Origin: RYN-428 sp035551995
Lineage (GTDB): Bacteria; Planctomycetota; Phycisphaerae; Tepidisphaerales; Tepidisphaeraceae
Length of the DNA: 64,000 bases
Reading direction: 5' to 3'
Assembly (NCBI GenBank): GCA_035551995.1
Contig: DASZME010000027.1
Coordinates: 1 to 64,000, forward strand
Shown here: piece by piece, positions 54,505 through 63,855 of the stretch
Layout of the letters: every line of letters begins with the position of its first letter
Numbering within the stretch: position 1 is the first letter of the stretch
Translations under genes and position numbers: made by a program
The notes under the pieces: generated by a model
What the model saw: the letters and a program-made list of their open reading frames with translations, nothing else
What the model was told of the DNA's origin: nothing
Database searches by the model: none

Positions 54505-56247
54505 TCAAAACAGCTTCCAATAGGCCTGCGTGAACACGAGCAATCCCACCAAAACGGCCAGGGCGATGCTGTGGAAGAAAACAAAGCGGAGGATTTGCCC
54601 TTCGCCGCCGCGTTGTCCGGTGGCGACGCCGGCGACGACGATGCTTTGGGCGTCGATCATTTTTCCCATGACGCCGCCGGCGCTGTTGGCGCTTGCCGCA
54701 AGGACGGGGTTCAGGCCCAGTTGATGGGCGGTGATCTGCTGGAGGTTTCCGAACAAGACGTTGGAGGCGGTATCGCTTCCGGTGAGGGCGACGCCAAGCC
54801 AGCCGAGCAGGGGAGAGAAGAAGGGAAAGAGCTTGCCGGTGCTGGCGAACGCCAGGCCAAGCGTGGCGTCGAGGCCGGCGTATCGCGTGGTGTAACCAAT
54901 CGCCATCATGGCCGATATCGTCAGCAGCGACCAGCGCACGCGATGCAAGGTTTTCCCAAACAACTGTATGAAACGGGCCGGTCGTATGCCCAGCAGCAGA
55001 GCCGATAGAATCGCCGCGAGCATCAGGCTGGTGCCGGTGGCGGAGAGCCAGTTGAATTTGAAGATCGCTTCTTCGGCCTTGATCTTCGCCACCACCGGCG
55101 GAGCGCGGAAGATCGCCTTATGCAACATCGGAACGACTACCTCCGGCGACGAAACGCGATTGAGAAAAATTTTCACCTGCGGAATTCCCCAGGTGAACAC
55201 GATGACCGAAACAATCGCCCACGGCATCCACGCCAGTACCATCTCGCGCCTGCTATGCCGGCGCGACGATCGCGACGGATCATCGAGAATCGCCGCCCCG
55301 TGCGACGCAACCGCCGACACACCGCCGGTTGACGTGAACACTTCGGCCGGCGGCTTTTGGTGGTCGCCTTCCCGGCGATCCAGCGGCTCCGGATACGGTC
55401 CGTCGTCCGTTTCATGGTCGAACCGCCAACGCGTTTTGGGCTGCCAGAATCGCAGCAGGATCAGCATCGAAACGATCGACGTCAGTGAAGCGGCAATATC
55501 CACCACCCACGGCCCGTACGTATTGCTCACGACAAGCTGCACAAGGCCAAAACTAAGTCCGGCGGTTAGACATGCCGGCCACACCTCGAGCATGCGCCGC
55601 CATCCCGCCATCGCCCAGATCAGCCAGAACGGAATGATGATGGCGAACGGCGTCAGTTGCCGTCCGATCATCGCGCTCAGCGCATTGGCCGGAAGCCCGG
55701 TCACCTGGGCCAGCGCCAGGATCGGCGTGCCAAGGCCGCCAAAGGCGACGGGCGCGGTGTTTCCGATCAACGCCAACCCCGCGGCGATCAGCGGCCTGAA
55801 CCCAAGCCCGATCAACATCGCCGCCGAGATCGCGACCGGCGTGCCGAACCCGGCGGCCCCTTCGATAAACGAGCCAAAACAAAACGCGATGAGAATCGCC
55901 TGGATTCTTCGATCGTCGGCCAAACCCGCGATCGACTCTTTCACGATCTCAAACTGCCCCGTATGAACGGTGATGTCGTAAACGAAAATCGCGCACAAAA
56001 CGATCCACCCGATCGGAAACAATCCATAAGCGGCGCCATCGATCGTCGCCAGCCCCGCGAGCTTCCACGGCATCTTATAAACCACGATCGCGACGGCCAG
56101 CGAAGCGGCCAATCCAATCAGCGCCGCAAAATGTGCATGTACCTTGGAGAACGCCAATAGTCCCAGAAGAACGCAAACCGGCACTGCCGCCACAAGCGCG
56201 GAGACCAGGAGATTTCCGAGCGGCGTATAAGACTGAATCCAGGTCAT
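54505..56247 (-). CDS. L-lactate permease, LctP/LldP family
   Basis: Proton-coupled lactate/glycolate transporter of the inner membrane. Seen: about 13 membrane spans; conserved FCFGSFIEGAAGFGTPVAISAAML near residue 122; GLGTPILALAQVTGLP; TGSDTASNVLFGNLQ near residue 485; and SANSAGGVMGKMIDAQSIVVA. At 580 residues it is the normal length. A soluble loop of about 60 residues with Pro/Glu/Asp/Arg (around 275-335) is longer than in E. coli LldP. AGGAAA precedes the ATG. No lactate dehydrogenase genes follow; the next gene encodes a phosphodiesterase. Confidence 0.94.
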   Translation of the reverse strand: MTWIQSYTPLGNLLVSALVAAVPVCVLLGLLAFSKVHAHFAALIGLAASLAVAIVVYKMPWKLAGLATIDGAAYGLFPIGWIVLCAIFVYDITVHTGQFEIVKESIAGLADDRRIQAILIAFCFGSFIEGAAGFGTPVAISAAMLIGLGFRPLIAAGLALIGNTAPVAFGGLGTPILALAQVTGLPANALSAMIGRQLTPFAIIIPFWLIWAMAGWRRMLEVWPACLTAGLSFGLVQLVVSNTYGPWVVDIAASLTSIVSMLILLRFWQPKTRWRFDHETDDGPYPEPLDRREGDHQKPPAEVFTSTGGVSAVASHGAAILDDPSRSSRRHSRREMVLAWMPWAIVSVIVFTWGIPQVKIFLNRVSSPEVVVPMLHKAIFRAPPVVAKIKAEEAIFKFNWLSATGTSLMLAAILSALLLGIRPARFIQLFGKTLHRVRWSLLTISAMMAIGYTTRYAGLDATLGLAFASTGKLFPFFSPLLGWLGVALTGSDTASNVLFGNLQQITAHQLGLNPVLAASANSAGGVMGKMIDAQSIVVAGVATGQRGGEGQILRFVFFHSIALAVLVGLLVFTQAYWKLF

Positions 56248-56378
56248 CGCGCGTTTCCTTTTTGGGCGAGAAGAGACTAACCGGATTGCCTGGTTTTAAG
56301 AACGCGTTGCGCACCGAGTTGATGTTGGAGAATTTCTCGTTGCGTTGAAGCGCCTCCTCGTCTTAACCGAACCGTATT

Positions 56379-56422
56379 GCGTTTAGCCGCCCGGCTTGCG
56401 GGGTACGTCTCGCGATCGAATC
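56379..56422. repeat. Palindromic element, GCCCGGCTTGCGGGG core (copy 5)
   Basis: GCGTTTAGCCGCCCGGCTTG followed by CGGGGTACGTCTCGCGATCGAA. The left flank matches the GCTAAAC part of the other copies in complement. It lies in the 220-base gap between the TIM-barrel gene and the lactate permease gene. Confidence 0.65.
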
Positions 56423-56467
56423 GCGCTCCACATGAAACATGCCCACCTGAACGCGGCTGCGCCGTCG

Positions 56468-57364
56468 TCATTTCGTGTGTCCGTAATTGCGGACGTATTC
56501 GATGCATTTTTCGATTTCGGGCATCGGGTTTTCCTGGTGATATTCGTATTCGATCGAAATATTCCCATTGAAATTCTGGCGTTTCAGCTCATCGAGAATG
56601 CCTTTGACGTCCGAGACCCCTTGGCCGTAGGGAACGTCGTGGCCGTGGGGCTCGCCGAACTGGTTCAGGTCTTTCAGGTGGCTGCTGATGATTCGGCCTT
56701 CGAGAATTTTCATCGCATCGACCGGCTTAATGCCGCTTCGAACCCAGTGGCCGGTGTCGGCACAAGAGCCCATCCGCTTATCCCGACCCTTCACCAGCGA
56801 CAAAACGTAATTCGGGTCCCAGAACTTGTAGTTGGGGTCCTTGTCGCGCTTGGGATGATCGTGAATGCCCAAACAAATGTCGTATTCCTTTACAAGCGAT
56901 TCGATGTAATCCATGTCCTCGGCGTGGGGCTCGCTGGTGATCGAACGGAGGCCGAGCTTTTTGCCGAACTCGAAGATTTGCTTCCATTCGGCTTTGCGGT
57001 CTTCGAGGGTTTTTCCGCCGGGTCCGACGACGCCGTACGCGACGGCGCGGATGTTGTACTTCTTCAACTGCTCCTGCACCTGCTCGATGACCGCGTCGGG
57101 CGAATGATGACTGAACGTGACGGCCGGCTGATCCTTCCGCAGGCGCTGGCCGGGATAAAATTCGATGATTTTCCCGCCGACTTCGTTGGTTTTTTCGATG
57201 GCTTCGAGCACGGTGAAATGGTTAAAGCTCCAGGCCTGGCAGCCGATGGCAAAACCATTGGTCTTGCAATCATCGGGAATAACGACCTCGGCCCGTGCCG
57301 GCAGGACTGAAAGGCACAGCGCGAGGGCGCCGCCGGCCAAAGCAAGTTTACGCAAGAATAACAT
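56468..57364 (-). CDS. Secreted sugar phosphate isomerase/epimerase-like TIM barrel
   Basis: A second PF01261-type TIM-barrel protein, again exported: signal peptide LRKLALAGGALALCLSVLPARA. Seen: GFAIGCQAWSFNHFTVLEAI, GGKIIEFYPGQRL (metal glutamate), RAVAYGVVGPGGK, SITSEPHAEDMDY, LGIHDHPKRDKDP (metal-binding histidines), GSCADTGHWVRSGIKP and ISSHLKDLNQFG. At 298 residues it is complete. AGGAG lies eight bases before the ATG. It is divergent from the large DUF6797-like protein gene, and both may take part in the same periplasmic sugar pathway. The reaction is unknown. Confidence 0.88.
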   Translation of the reverse strand: MLFLRKLALAGGALALCLSVLPARAEVVIPDDCKTNGFAIGCQAWSFNHFTVLEAIEKTNEVGGKIIEFYPGQRLRKDQPAVTFSHHSPDAVIEQVQEQLKKYNIRAVAYGVVGPGGKTLEDRKAEWKQIFEFGKKLGLRSITSEPHAEDMDYIESLVKEYDICLGIHDHPKRDKDPNYKFWDPNYVLSLVKGRDKRMGSCADTGHWVRSGIKPVDAMKILEGRIISSHLKDLNQFGEPHGHDVPYGQGVSDVKGILDELKRQNFNGNISIEYEYHQENPMPEIEKCIEYVRNYGHTK

Positions 57365-57498
57365 GGATGGCTCCTGAAAAATCGATGAGGAAAGCGATGG
57401 CCGTCGGCGCATGCCGGGCGGCAGAGGTGGTATCGACGGCACGCTCATTTGTTGACAGAATGAATACCAGCCATCGTTATTGAAAAGGAACCTTTCAA

Positions 57499-60051
57499 AT
57501 GCGACATGATTCGTCGATCAGCTTTCGAGGTTGCGGCGTTCTCGCCTCGCTTTTCGCCCTTGCGTGCTGCGGCATCATGATGGCGGATTCGGCCCGCGCG
57601 ATCGGCGACGAGACGCGCGCGACAACGCCAAAAAAGTCCGCCTCCGCCCCCGGCCGCGGCGAGGAAATGAACTATGGACCGTTTCTTTCCTTTACCGTTC
57701 TGCGCCCCGAACCCGCCGGCCAGAAAGTCGTTCATGGCGGCGCGTCCAACGGCGATCCGCGCGGATGGCGGCCGGTGCAGATCGTCGACGGGATTCCCGA
57801 GCCCGCGCGAACCGACGCCGGTGAACTTGCCGCTGTGCGCGGAATCGCGGTGAAGGTCGCCGACGACGCGGCCATCTGTTTCGACGCCGATTTGCTCAGC
57901 TACTCCGCAGGTTGGACCGGCGGGTTTCTTGATCTCTCGCACACGGACATCGCCCAATACAAAGGCGATCAACCCGCCCGCATTCGCGGCGACCTTCAAT
58001 TCGGCACGATCCGACCCGGCTGGGGAAAAGCCGGCGATTTCACGGACCATCGCCTTGACGGACAGGGACCGATGCCGATGGAACTTGGACGATATCGTGG
58101 ACTCTATCGCAACGGGCAAAAAGTCGTGTTCGCATATTCGTTCGCCAAGGCGGAGATACTCGATCTACCCGGCGGCGAGAGCGGCGACGGACAGGTTGGC
58201 TTTACGCGGACGATTCGTATCGGAAAGTCAGAAACGCCGATATCGTTGAATATTTTCGAGGCTGATCGCGTTAGAACCGCACGGCTTGCCTCATGGAGTG
58301 AAGGCACTGAAAAAAAACCGGTTCCCGCCGCGGAGGAGAAAATGGTGGGCGACGCGGCGAACAGCGTGATGAGCGTATTGCGCGATGGAATCGTGACGAA
58401 AATATCGATCGTCAACGCTCCCGCCGGGGCGACGCTGGAACTGGCGGACGAACAGCACGCCGCTCCCCTTGGCGCGTTGCATCCGGCAACCCATCATCGA
58501 CGCGTCCAACTGAATCTGCCGGCGCTGGCGGCGCCGGTCACGTTTAAGGTTTTGATCGTTACGCTGCCGCCCGGCGTCATGGCGGAATCTGCGATCATTC
58601 AGAAAGCCGCCGCGAAAATCGAGGATGTCAAGGCGCTCTGTCATGGCGGCCCTGCGCTATGGGGGAACGCCATCACAACACAAGGATCGCGCGGCACTGA
58701 CACGGGGGCATATGCAGTCGATGCCGTGCGCCTGCCGGAAGACAACCCGTTCAAGGCCTGGATGCGCACGACGGCGGTCGATTTTTTCTCGGACGGTCGA
58801 GCGGCCGTCGCCACGTTTGGCGGCGATGTTTGGATCGTCTCGGGGCTGGATGATTCCTTGAATCGTGTCGCGTGGAAGCGGTTCGCCACGGGGCTGTATG
58901 AGCCGCTGGGATTGAAGATCGTCGATGACCAAATCTATGTTCTTGGGCGCGATCAGATCACGCGGCTCTACGATTTGAATAACGACGGCGAGGCGGATTT
59001 TTACGAGAATTTTTGCAACGCGTGGGTCGTGTCGCCGGCGCCGCACGGATTTAACCTTGATCTTCAGGCGGACTCGGCGGGCAACTTTTATTTCGGCGAT
59101 TGCGGGAACTCGGCGCCGCTTAATGTGCGAATGCAGCAATCGCTACTAAAGGTATCGAAATATGGCCGCACGTGCGACGTTTTTGCCACGGGGCTGCGGG
59201 CGCCGAACGGGTTTGGGATGGGGCCGCACGATGAGGTGGTTTTCAGCGACAACCAGGGGCATTGGACGCCGGTGTGTCGGATCAACCTTGCAAAACAGGG
59301 CGGCTTTTACGGGTTTGTCGCCGATCCGGCGCGGTCGAAGCTCGAGCCGAACTTGAAGATCCCGCGGACATACGATCCGCCGCTCTGTTGGATCCCGATG
59401 AATATCGACAATTCGACCGGCGGGCAGGTTTGGGCAGGCGATAAATGGGGCGCGATGTCGGGGCAGATGCTCAGCACGTCGTATGGAATGAGCGCGTTGT
59501 ACGAAGTGATCTGGGAGAAAATCGACGGCATCGCGCAGGGCGGCGTCGTCAAGCTGCCGTTGAAGTTTGAGTCGGGAATTATGCGGGCACGGGTGAATCC
59601 GAAGGACGGCCAGGTATGGGTCACGGGCATGAAAGGCTGGCAGACCAACGCGCGGCGCGACGGCTGCCTGCAGCGCGTGCGGGCGACGGGGAAACCGGCT
59701 CACATGCCGGTCGCGCTGCATATAGGCAAGAGAGCCATTTCAATTACGTTCAGCGATCCGCTTGATGCGAAGATCGCCGTTGACGAGCAATCGTACGGGA
59801 TCGAGCAGTGGAATTATCGCTGGACGGGAAACTATGGCTCGCCGGATTTGAAGCCGAGCGATCCGAAGGCGAATGGGCATGACGAAGTGGCTATAAAATC
59901 CGTCAGTATTTCGGCCGACCACAAGACGATCACGCTCCAAATTCCCGACAGCAAACCCGTGATGCAGATGATGATTCAGATGCACGTCGCCGCCGCGGAT
60001 GGAACGGCGATTGAATCGGAAATTTACAATACGATCAACAAAACGCCTTAG
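57499..60051 (+). CDS. Large secreted DUF6797/sorbosone-dehydrogenase-like protein
   Basis: An exported protein of 850 residues of a PVC-specific type. Seen: a signal peptide (about residues 11-33), an N-terminal beta-rich DUF6797-like domain (SAGWTGGFLDLSHTDIAQYK, VFAYSFAKAEILDLPG) of about 350 residues, then a six-bladed glucose/sorbosone-dehydrogenase-like propeller (ATFGGDVWIVSGLDDSL, DLNNDGEADFYENFCNAW, GLRAPNGFGMGPHDEVVFSDNQGHW) and a short C-terminal domain. No CxxCH heme motif is present, unlike many relatives. GGAA lies nine bases before the ATG. It is divergent from the TIM-barrel gene. Confidence 0.82.
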   Translation: MRHDSSISFRGCGVLASLFALACCGIMMADSARAIGDETRATTPKKSASAPGRGEEMNYGPFLSFTVLRPEPAGQKVVHGGASNGDPRGWRPVQIVDGIPEPARTDAGELAAVRGIAVKVADDAAICFDADLLSYSAGWTGGFLDLSHTDIAQYKGDQPARIRGDLQFGTIRPGWGKAGDFTDHRLDGQGPMPMELGRYRGLYRNGQKVVFAYSFAKAEILDLPGGESGDGQVGFTRTIRIGKSETPISLNIFEADRVRTARLASWSEGTEKKPVPAAEEKMVGDAANSVMSVLRDGIVTKISIVNAPAGATLELADEQHAAPLGALHPATHHRRVQLNLPALAAPVTFKVLIVTLPPGVMAESAIIQKAAAKIEDVKALCHGGPALWGNAITTQGSRGTDTGAYAVDAVRLPEDNPFKAWMRTTAVDFFSDGRAAVATFGGDVWIVSGLDDSLNRVAWKRFATGLYEPLGLKIVDDQIYVLGRDQITRLYDLNNDGEADFYENFCNAWVVSPAPHGFNLDLQADSAGNFYFGDCGNSAPLNVRMQQSLLKVSKYGRTCDVFATGLRAPNGFGMGPHDEVVFSDNQGHWTPVCRINLAKQGGFYGFVADPARSKLEPNLKIPRTYDPPLCWIPMNIDNSTGGQVWAGDKWGAMSGQMLSTSYGMSALYEVIWEKIDGIAQGGVVKLPLKFESGIMRARVNPKDGQVWVTGMKGWQTNARRDGCLQRVRATGKPAHMPVALHIGKRAISITFSDPLDAKIAVDEQSYGIEQWNYRWTGNYGSPDLKPSDPKANGHDEVAIKSVSISADHKTITLQIPDSKPVMQMMIQMHVAAADGTAIESEIYNTINKTP

Positions 60052-60161
60052 CTGGCCTCCCGTTTGCATTTCATTCCATCGGCGTAGTTCTCGATAGATC
60101 GCGTTCGACGAGCGACCTGCGGGGCGTAGTATTTTTCGTCGTTCTTTTGAGGAGTTTACTT

Positions 60162-60731
60162 ATGTTCCGTAACATCACATTCGCTTGCATTACGGGCGCG
60201 ACGCTTATGGTCGGGGCGATCGGTTGTCAGCCGGAGCAGCGTCCGGATGTCATTCCCAGCAGCGCGCAACTTATGGATTCCGGCAACGGGAAAATGCATT
60301 TTACGGCTTCGGATAACGGAACCGTATTCGTCTACGATCAGCCGGCCAACAAGCTAGTCTGGGCTGGGAAAGTCATGAAGGGTCAGGCAGTCGATCTCGA
60401 TCCGATGAAAAATGAGGTCATGGCCAATGGCAACGTCGTATCAATGAAGACGCTCAACAACGGCGATCGCAACGACGTTTATTTTATGCCGGCCCCAATG
60501 ATGACGCCTCCGCCGACGGCGATGCCGAATAATCCGCCGCAGAACTATAATTCCAATACCGGGAACAACTACAACGGCGGATTGACGGTGACGCCATCGG
60601 TGACGGTGCAGCCGACAAATGGCAACCGGCCTAATGGCTCGCTTACGGTTCAGCCCGGGTTAAACGTGGCGCCGAGCACGCAACCGTCTCAGGCGGCGCC
60701 GACTCCGGCGCCGGCCCCAGCCGCGCAGTGA
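60162..60731 (+). CDS. Lipoprotein with Pro/Thr/Asn-rich tail
   Basis: A 189-residue lipoprotein. Seen: signal peptide with lipobox GAIGC (lipidated cysteine near residue 22), a compact domain of about 85 residues (KMHFTASDNGTVFVYDQPANK, LVWAGKVMKGQAVDLDP), then a C-terminal half of low complexity rich in Pro, Asn, Thr and Gln. GAGGAG precedes the ATG. The folded part resembles small beta proteins that bind cell-wall or membrane parts, but no family is recognised. A strong hairpin follows. Confidence 0.8.
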   Translation: MFRNITFACITGATLMVGAIGCQPEQRPDVIPSSAQLMDSGNGKMHFTASDNGTVFVYDQPANKLVWAGKVMKGQAVDLDPMKNEVMANGNVVSMKTLNNGDRNDVYFMPAPMMTPPPTAMPNNPPQNYNSNTGNNYNGGLTVTPSVTVQPTNGNRPNGSLTVQPGLNVAPSTQPSQAAPTPAPAPAAQ

Positions 60732-60757
60732 TCCTTTGACGTCACTCGCCTTCCCAA

Positions 60758-60790
60758 GCAGGCGTCTGCAACCCGGTTGCAGGCGCCTGC
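60758..60790. terminator. Hairpin between convergent genes
   Basis: GCAGGCGTCTGCAAC, three bases, GTTGCAGGCGCCTGC: 15-bp arms with one G-T pair. It sits between the lipoprotein gene (ends 60731) and the glycosyltransferase gene (ends 60795). There is no clear T-run, so termination would be weaker than at 18000 or 34300. Confidence 0.6.
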
Positions 60791-60794
60791 ATTG

Positions 60795-61739
60795 TTATGC
60801 GCCCTTCCCGGCGGCCATTTCCAATAGCCTTTCGCGCCGCATCGAGCGGTGTCGTAGAACCTGACCGGTATAAATAATTTTCCAGGTTCGCGGTTGGAAC
60901 ATGCTGACCACCGCACGCGGAGACGCGAACAGGCAGCCGATCGCCCGCCCCAACGAAATTATGGCTTTGATCGGCCGCCCGCGCACCGCCGACCCCAATG
61001 ATTCGCGGAGGTGAAGATTGACGCGCTCGAGTCGATTGAAGGCGGGAATGTCGAGCCCATGCTTGGCCAGAATTTTTTGTATCTCATCCAGCCGCTCGAA
61101 CCCGCCCGTCGCGGTCTTGTTGTCCTTCAGCCATCGGAAATGAGCCAGCGGCTTTGGCAGATAGGCGATCTTAAAATCCTTTGCGGCGATGCGAAGCCAT
61201 AAATCATAGTCCATTGCCCAATGTATTGACTCGTCGATTCCTCCGGCCGCTTCGAACGCGGACCTGCGAAAGAAGGTGGCCGGCTGAACGATGAAGTCGC
61301 TGTAATGGAAAAGCCGGTGCTTGTTGTAGGGTTCGATGTGGGTGCAGGCGGCGAGGGGGTTCCCGGCGGGGGTAATGTAATCGGCGTCGCCGTAGACCAT
61401 GTCGATATCGGGGCGCGCGAGGAAAAGCTCCATTACGGCACGAAAGGCCCCGGGGGCGTACATGTCGTCGGAGTTCAGCCAGCCGAGGATATCGCCGCTG
61501 GTTTTGGCGAAGCCCATGTTGATGGCGTGGGATTGCCCGCGGTCCTTTTCGGAAATCCACCGCACGCGCGGGCCAAAGGCGCGGAGCACGTCGATTGAGT
61601 TGTCGGTCGAACCGCCGTCCATGACGATGTAATCGACCGTGGGCCAATCCTGATCGAGGACGCTTTGTATGGCGGCGCCCAAATATCGGCCGGTGTTGTA
61701 GGAAGGGGTGACAATGGAAAGCGTCAGCGGTTCGCCCAT
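60795..61739 (-). CDS. Glycosyltransferase family 2
   Basis: Inverting GT-A glycosyltransferase acting at the cytoplasmic membrane face on polysaccharide or glycan building. Seen: LTLSIVTPSYNTGRYLGAAI at the N-terminus, VDYIVMDGGSTDNSIDVL, LGWLNSDDMYAPGAF (the DxD-type metal site), DMVYGDADYI and AMDYDLWLRIA. At 314 residues it is a typical single-domain enzyme. The first in-frame initiator is TTG at 61784, but the ATG at 61739 fits the family. A TACAAT box lies 11 bases upstream of it. It is a lone glycosyltransferase here; its acceptor is unknown. Confidence 0.93.
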   Translation of the reverse strand: MGEPLTLSIVTPSYNTGRYLGAAIQSVLDQDWPTVDYIVMDGGSTDNSIDVLRAFGPRVRWISEKDRGQSHAINMGFAKTSGDILGWLNSDDMYAPGAFRAVMELFLARPDIDMVYGDADYITPAGNPLAACTHIEPYNKHRLFHYSDFIVQPATFFRRSAFEAAGGIDESIHWAMDYDLWLRIAAKDFKIAYLPKPLAHFRWLKDNKTATGGFERLDEIQKILAKHGLDIPAFNRLERVNLHLRESLGSAVRGRPIKAIISLGRAIGCLFASPRAVVSMFQPRTWKIIYTGQVLRHRSMRRERLLEMAAGKGA

Positions 61740-61845
61740 GGGTTGAGGCGATTGTAAGGCAACGTCGGGAAAACTGAAATCCAACCGATGCGTCGGGCGA
61801 TCGAGCGTAACAAATCACTGTCCGACAAAGTGTCGGCGAGCCGGG

Positions 61846-63855
61846 TCATGCGTGCGGTTGAGGAGCGGCGGCGACAGCGGCAGGATTCGTCTCGGGCGGC
61901 GGCGTCGGCTCAATCACCTCGACGGCGATATCTTCCGGAAGCACCGCTTCCAGTCGCCGCTGAAAATTTCCCTTGATGATCTGATAAACCGTCCCACGCC
62001 GGCTCGTGCCCAGGAGGATTTTTTCAGACCCGGTTATCGCCGCCGCCTCGGCCATCAGTTCGGCGGCGTCGTCGCCGCTGTCGTACACGGGAAGGACCGG
62101 CACGCCCATCGTGTGTCCCAGATCGAGAAAACGCGCGAATGTCCGCAGCGCGGCGATGTCGGTGTCCATCGATAAGGTGGGCCCCCAATTGGGCGAGATG
62201 CGCACCGAGCGGATGAAGCACACCACCAGCGTCGCCCCCATTTCCGCCGCCTTGCTCAGCGCGGGAAGCGCCAGGGCGTCGGAGCCGTAGGTGCCGACGA
62301 GAATCCGCCGGCGGTTGAGGGCTCCTTCTCCGAGTTGCTGCATGATCGCCTGCCGAAGCAGGCTTGGCCGGGGGCCTTTTCGATTGGCGAACCATTTATT
62401 GGCTTGCCGCGCCGTAAGGCCCACGATCATCACGATCGTGACAAACAGGAGCGCCTCGAGTTTCACGAAGGCCAGCGTCACCCACATGACCAGGAGAACG
62501 AGGCCGATGATCGCCATCGGAATCTTGCGGTAATATTTTCGCAGTCGCGGATGAATGGCGCATAGCGAGATGTTGATGGCGACCGCGCCGATCACGCCGA
62601 TCGCGTATAACGCGGCAAGCTGGTCGATGTTGTGGCTGATAAGCAGAACGATAATCGGCACCCCCGCCGCGATCAGCGCGGCGATCCACGGAACGCCGAA
62701 ACGATTGAGTTTCACCAGCGGCGGCGGAAGTTCGCCGTCGCGCGCCATCAAGTATTGGATGGAGATCATTCCGGAGATGGCGGTATTGCCCGCGGAAATA
62801 AGGAGCAAGCCGCCAATGACGCGGACCGCGTATTCGCCCCAGACGCCGACGTAGTGTCCCGTCAGAAAAGCGGCCATGTCTTCCAAATGCGCGTCGCGGT
62901 TGATCGGAAAGATCGCGAGCATACATAGCGCAAGAACGACGTTGAAAACGGCTACTTCGGTGGCGACGATCCAGATCGCTTTGCTGGCCGTGGCCGACAC
63001 GGGGCGTCGCATGACGCCGGTCAAATTAGCGATCGCTTCGACGCCGCTAAGGGCAAGAACGATGGATACGAATGCGACCCAGACCTCGCCCGGATGCGAA
63101 AGATCGGGCCGCCCGATTCGCTGGGGAAGCAAGTGCCATTGTATTTTCGGCAATGCGAACGCGAGAATCAGCAGCGTGATGAAAACCATGCCGACCGCCG
63201 CGACGATCGCGAAGCCGCCCGTGTGCTTTGGGCCCAGCATGTTGACCAGCCCGATGAGCGCGATGGTGACGACGGCCCAGAGCCCTGGAGAATCCCATGC
63301 CAAAAGCCCCTCCTTGACCGACGTGGGGCTTTTCCGTTTGGCGTCGAGCATGTTGCCGGCGTCGATTCCAGGCCGGGCGTCGTAGGTCAGCGTCGCCGTG
63401 CGAACCCCTCCCGCCCCGATCGGCTCGGGCTCCGATGAACCGTTGGTCGGCCCCTCGACCACCTTATGCAACGGCAACCCAAAATAGTGATAGGCATCAA
63501 GAACGCTCAAACTCGCCGTGACGGTGTAGTCGGCGAATAACAGCAGCGCGCCCACCACCGCCAGCGTGCGGCTGGTTTGTTTGGCGGCGGTATAAACACC
63601 CCCGCCGTCGGGATAAATCCGGCAGATCTGCGAATACGCCCACCCTACCGCGAAGATCAACAGGCTCATCATCACGATGAGCCAAAAGCTCGTGCGGCCG
63701 GCAAAGAACAGAGCCAGGCCCAGAACATAAAGCCGGCTGGTCCCCCAATCGCCGAATAAAAACCCGGCCGCCGAGAGCCATCCCACGTTTCGAGGTCGTT
63801 CGCTAGCTAATAACGTGAGGGCGGCGGGTCTGTTCGATTGCGCTGTCGTTTCCAT
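61846..63855 (-). CDS. APC-family amino acid permease with C-terminal USP-like domain
   Basis: Inner-membrane transporter of the amino acid-polyamine-organocation superfamily. Seen: about 12 membrane spans over residues 20-490, with the first-helix pattern WLSAAGFLFGDWGTSRL and GVEAIANLTGVMRRP in helix 8. A long Gly/Arg/Thr-rich loop after the fourth span lies near residues 150-200. The C-terminal 150 residues form a universal-stress-protein-like domain (RRILVGTYGSDALALPALSK, ...ILLGTSRRGTVYQII). At 669 residues it resembles the planctomycete APC-USP fusions. The ATG at 63855 is the likely start. The substrate is unknown. Confidence 0.9.
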   Translation of the reverse strand: METTAQSNRPAALTLLASERPRNVGWLSAAGFLFGDWGTSRLYVLGLALFFAGRTSFWLIVMMSLLIFAVGWAYSQICRIYPDGGGVYTAAKQTSRTLAVVGALLLFADYTVTASLSVLDAYHYFGLPLHKVVEGPTNGSSEPEPIGAGGVRTATLTYDARPGIDAGNMLDAKRKSPTSVKEGLLAWDSPGLWAVVTIALIGLVNMLGPKHTGGFAIVAAVGMVFITLLILAFALPKIQWHLLPQRIGRPDLSHPGEVWVAFVSIVLALSGVEAIANLTGVMRRPVSATASKAIWIVATEVAVFNVVLALCMLAIFPINRDAHLEDMAAFLTGHYVGVWGEYAVRVIGGLLLISAGNTAISGMISIQYLMARDGELPPPLVKLNRFGVPWIAALIAAGVPIIVLLISHNIDQLAALYAIGVIGAVAINISLCAIHPRLRKYYRKIPMAIIGLVLLVMWVTLAFVKLEALLFVTIVMIVGLTARQANKWFANRKGPRPSLLRQAIMQQLGEGALNRRRILVGTYGSDALALPALSKAAEMGATLVVCFIRSVRISPNWGPTLSMDTDIAALRTFARFLDLGHTMGVPVLPVYDSGDDAAELMAEAAAITGSEKILLGTSRRGTVYQIIKGNFQRRLEAVLPEDIAVEVIEPTPPPETNPAAVAAAPQPHA

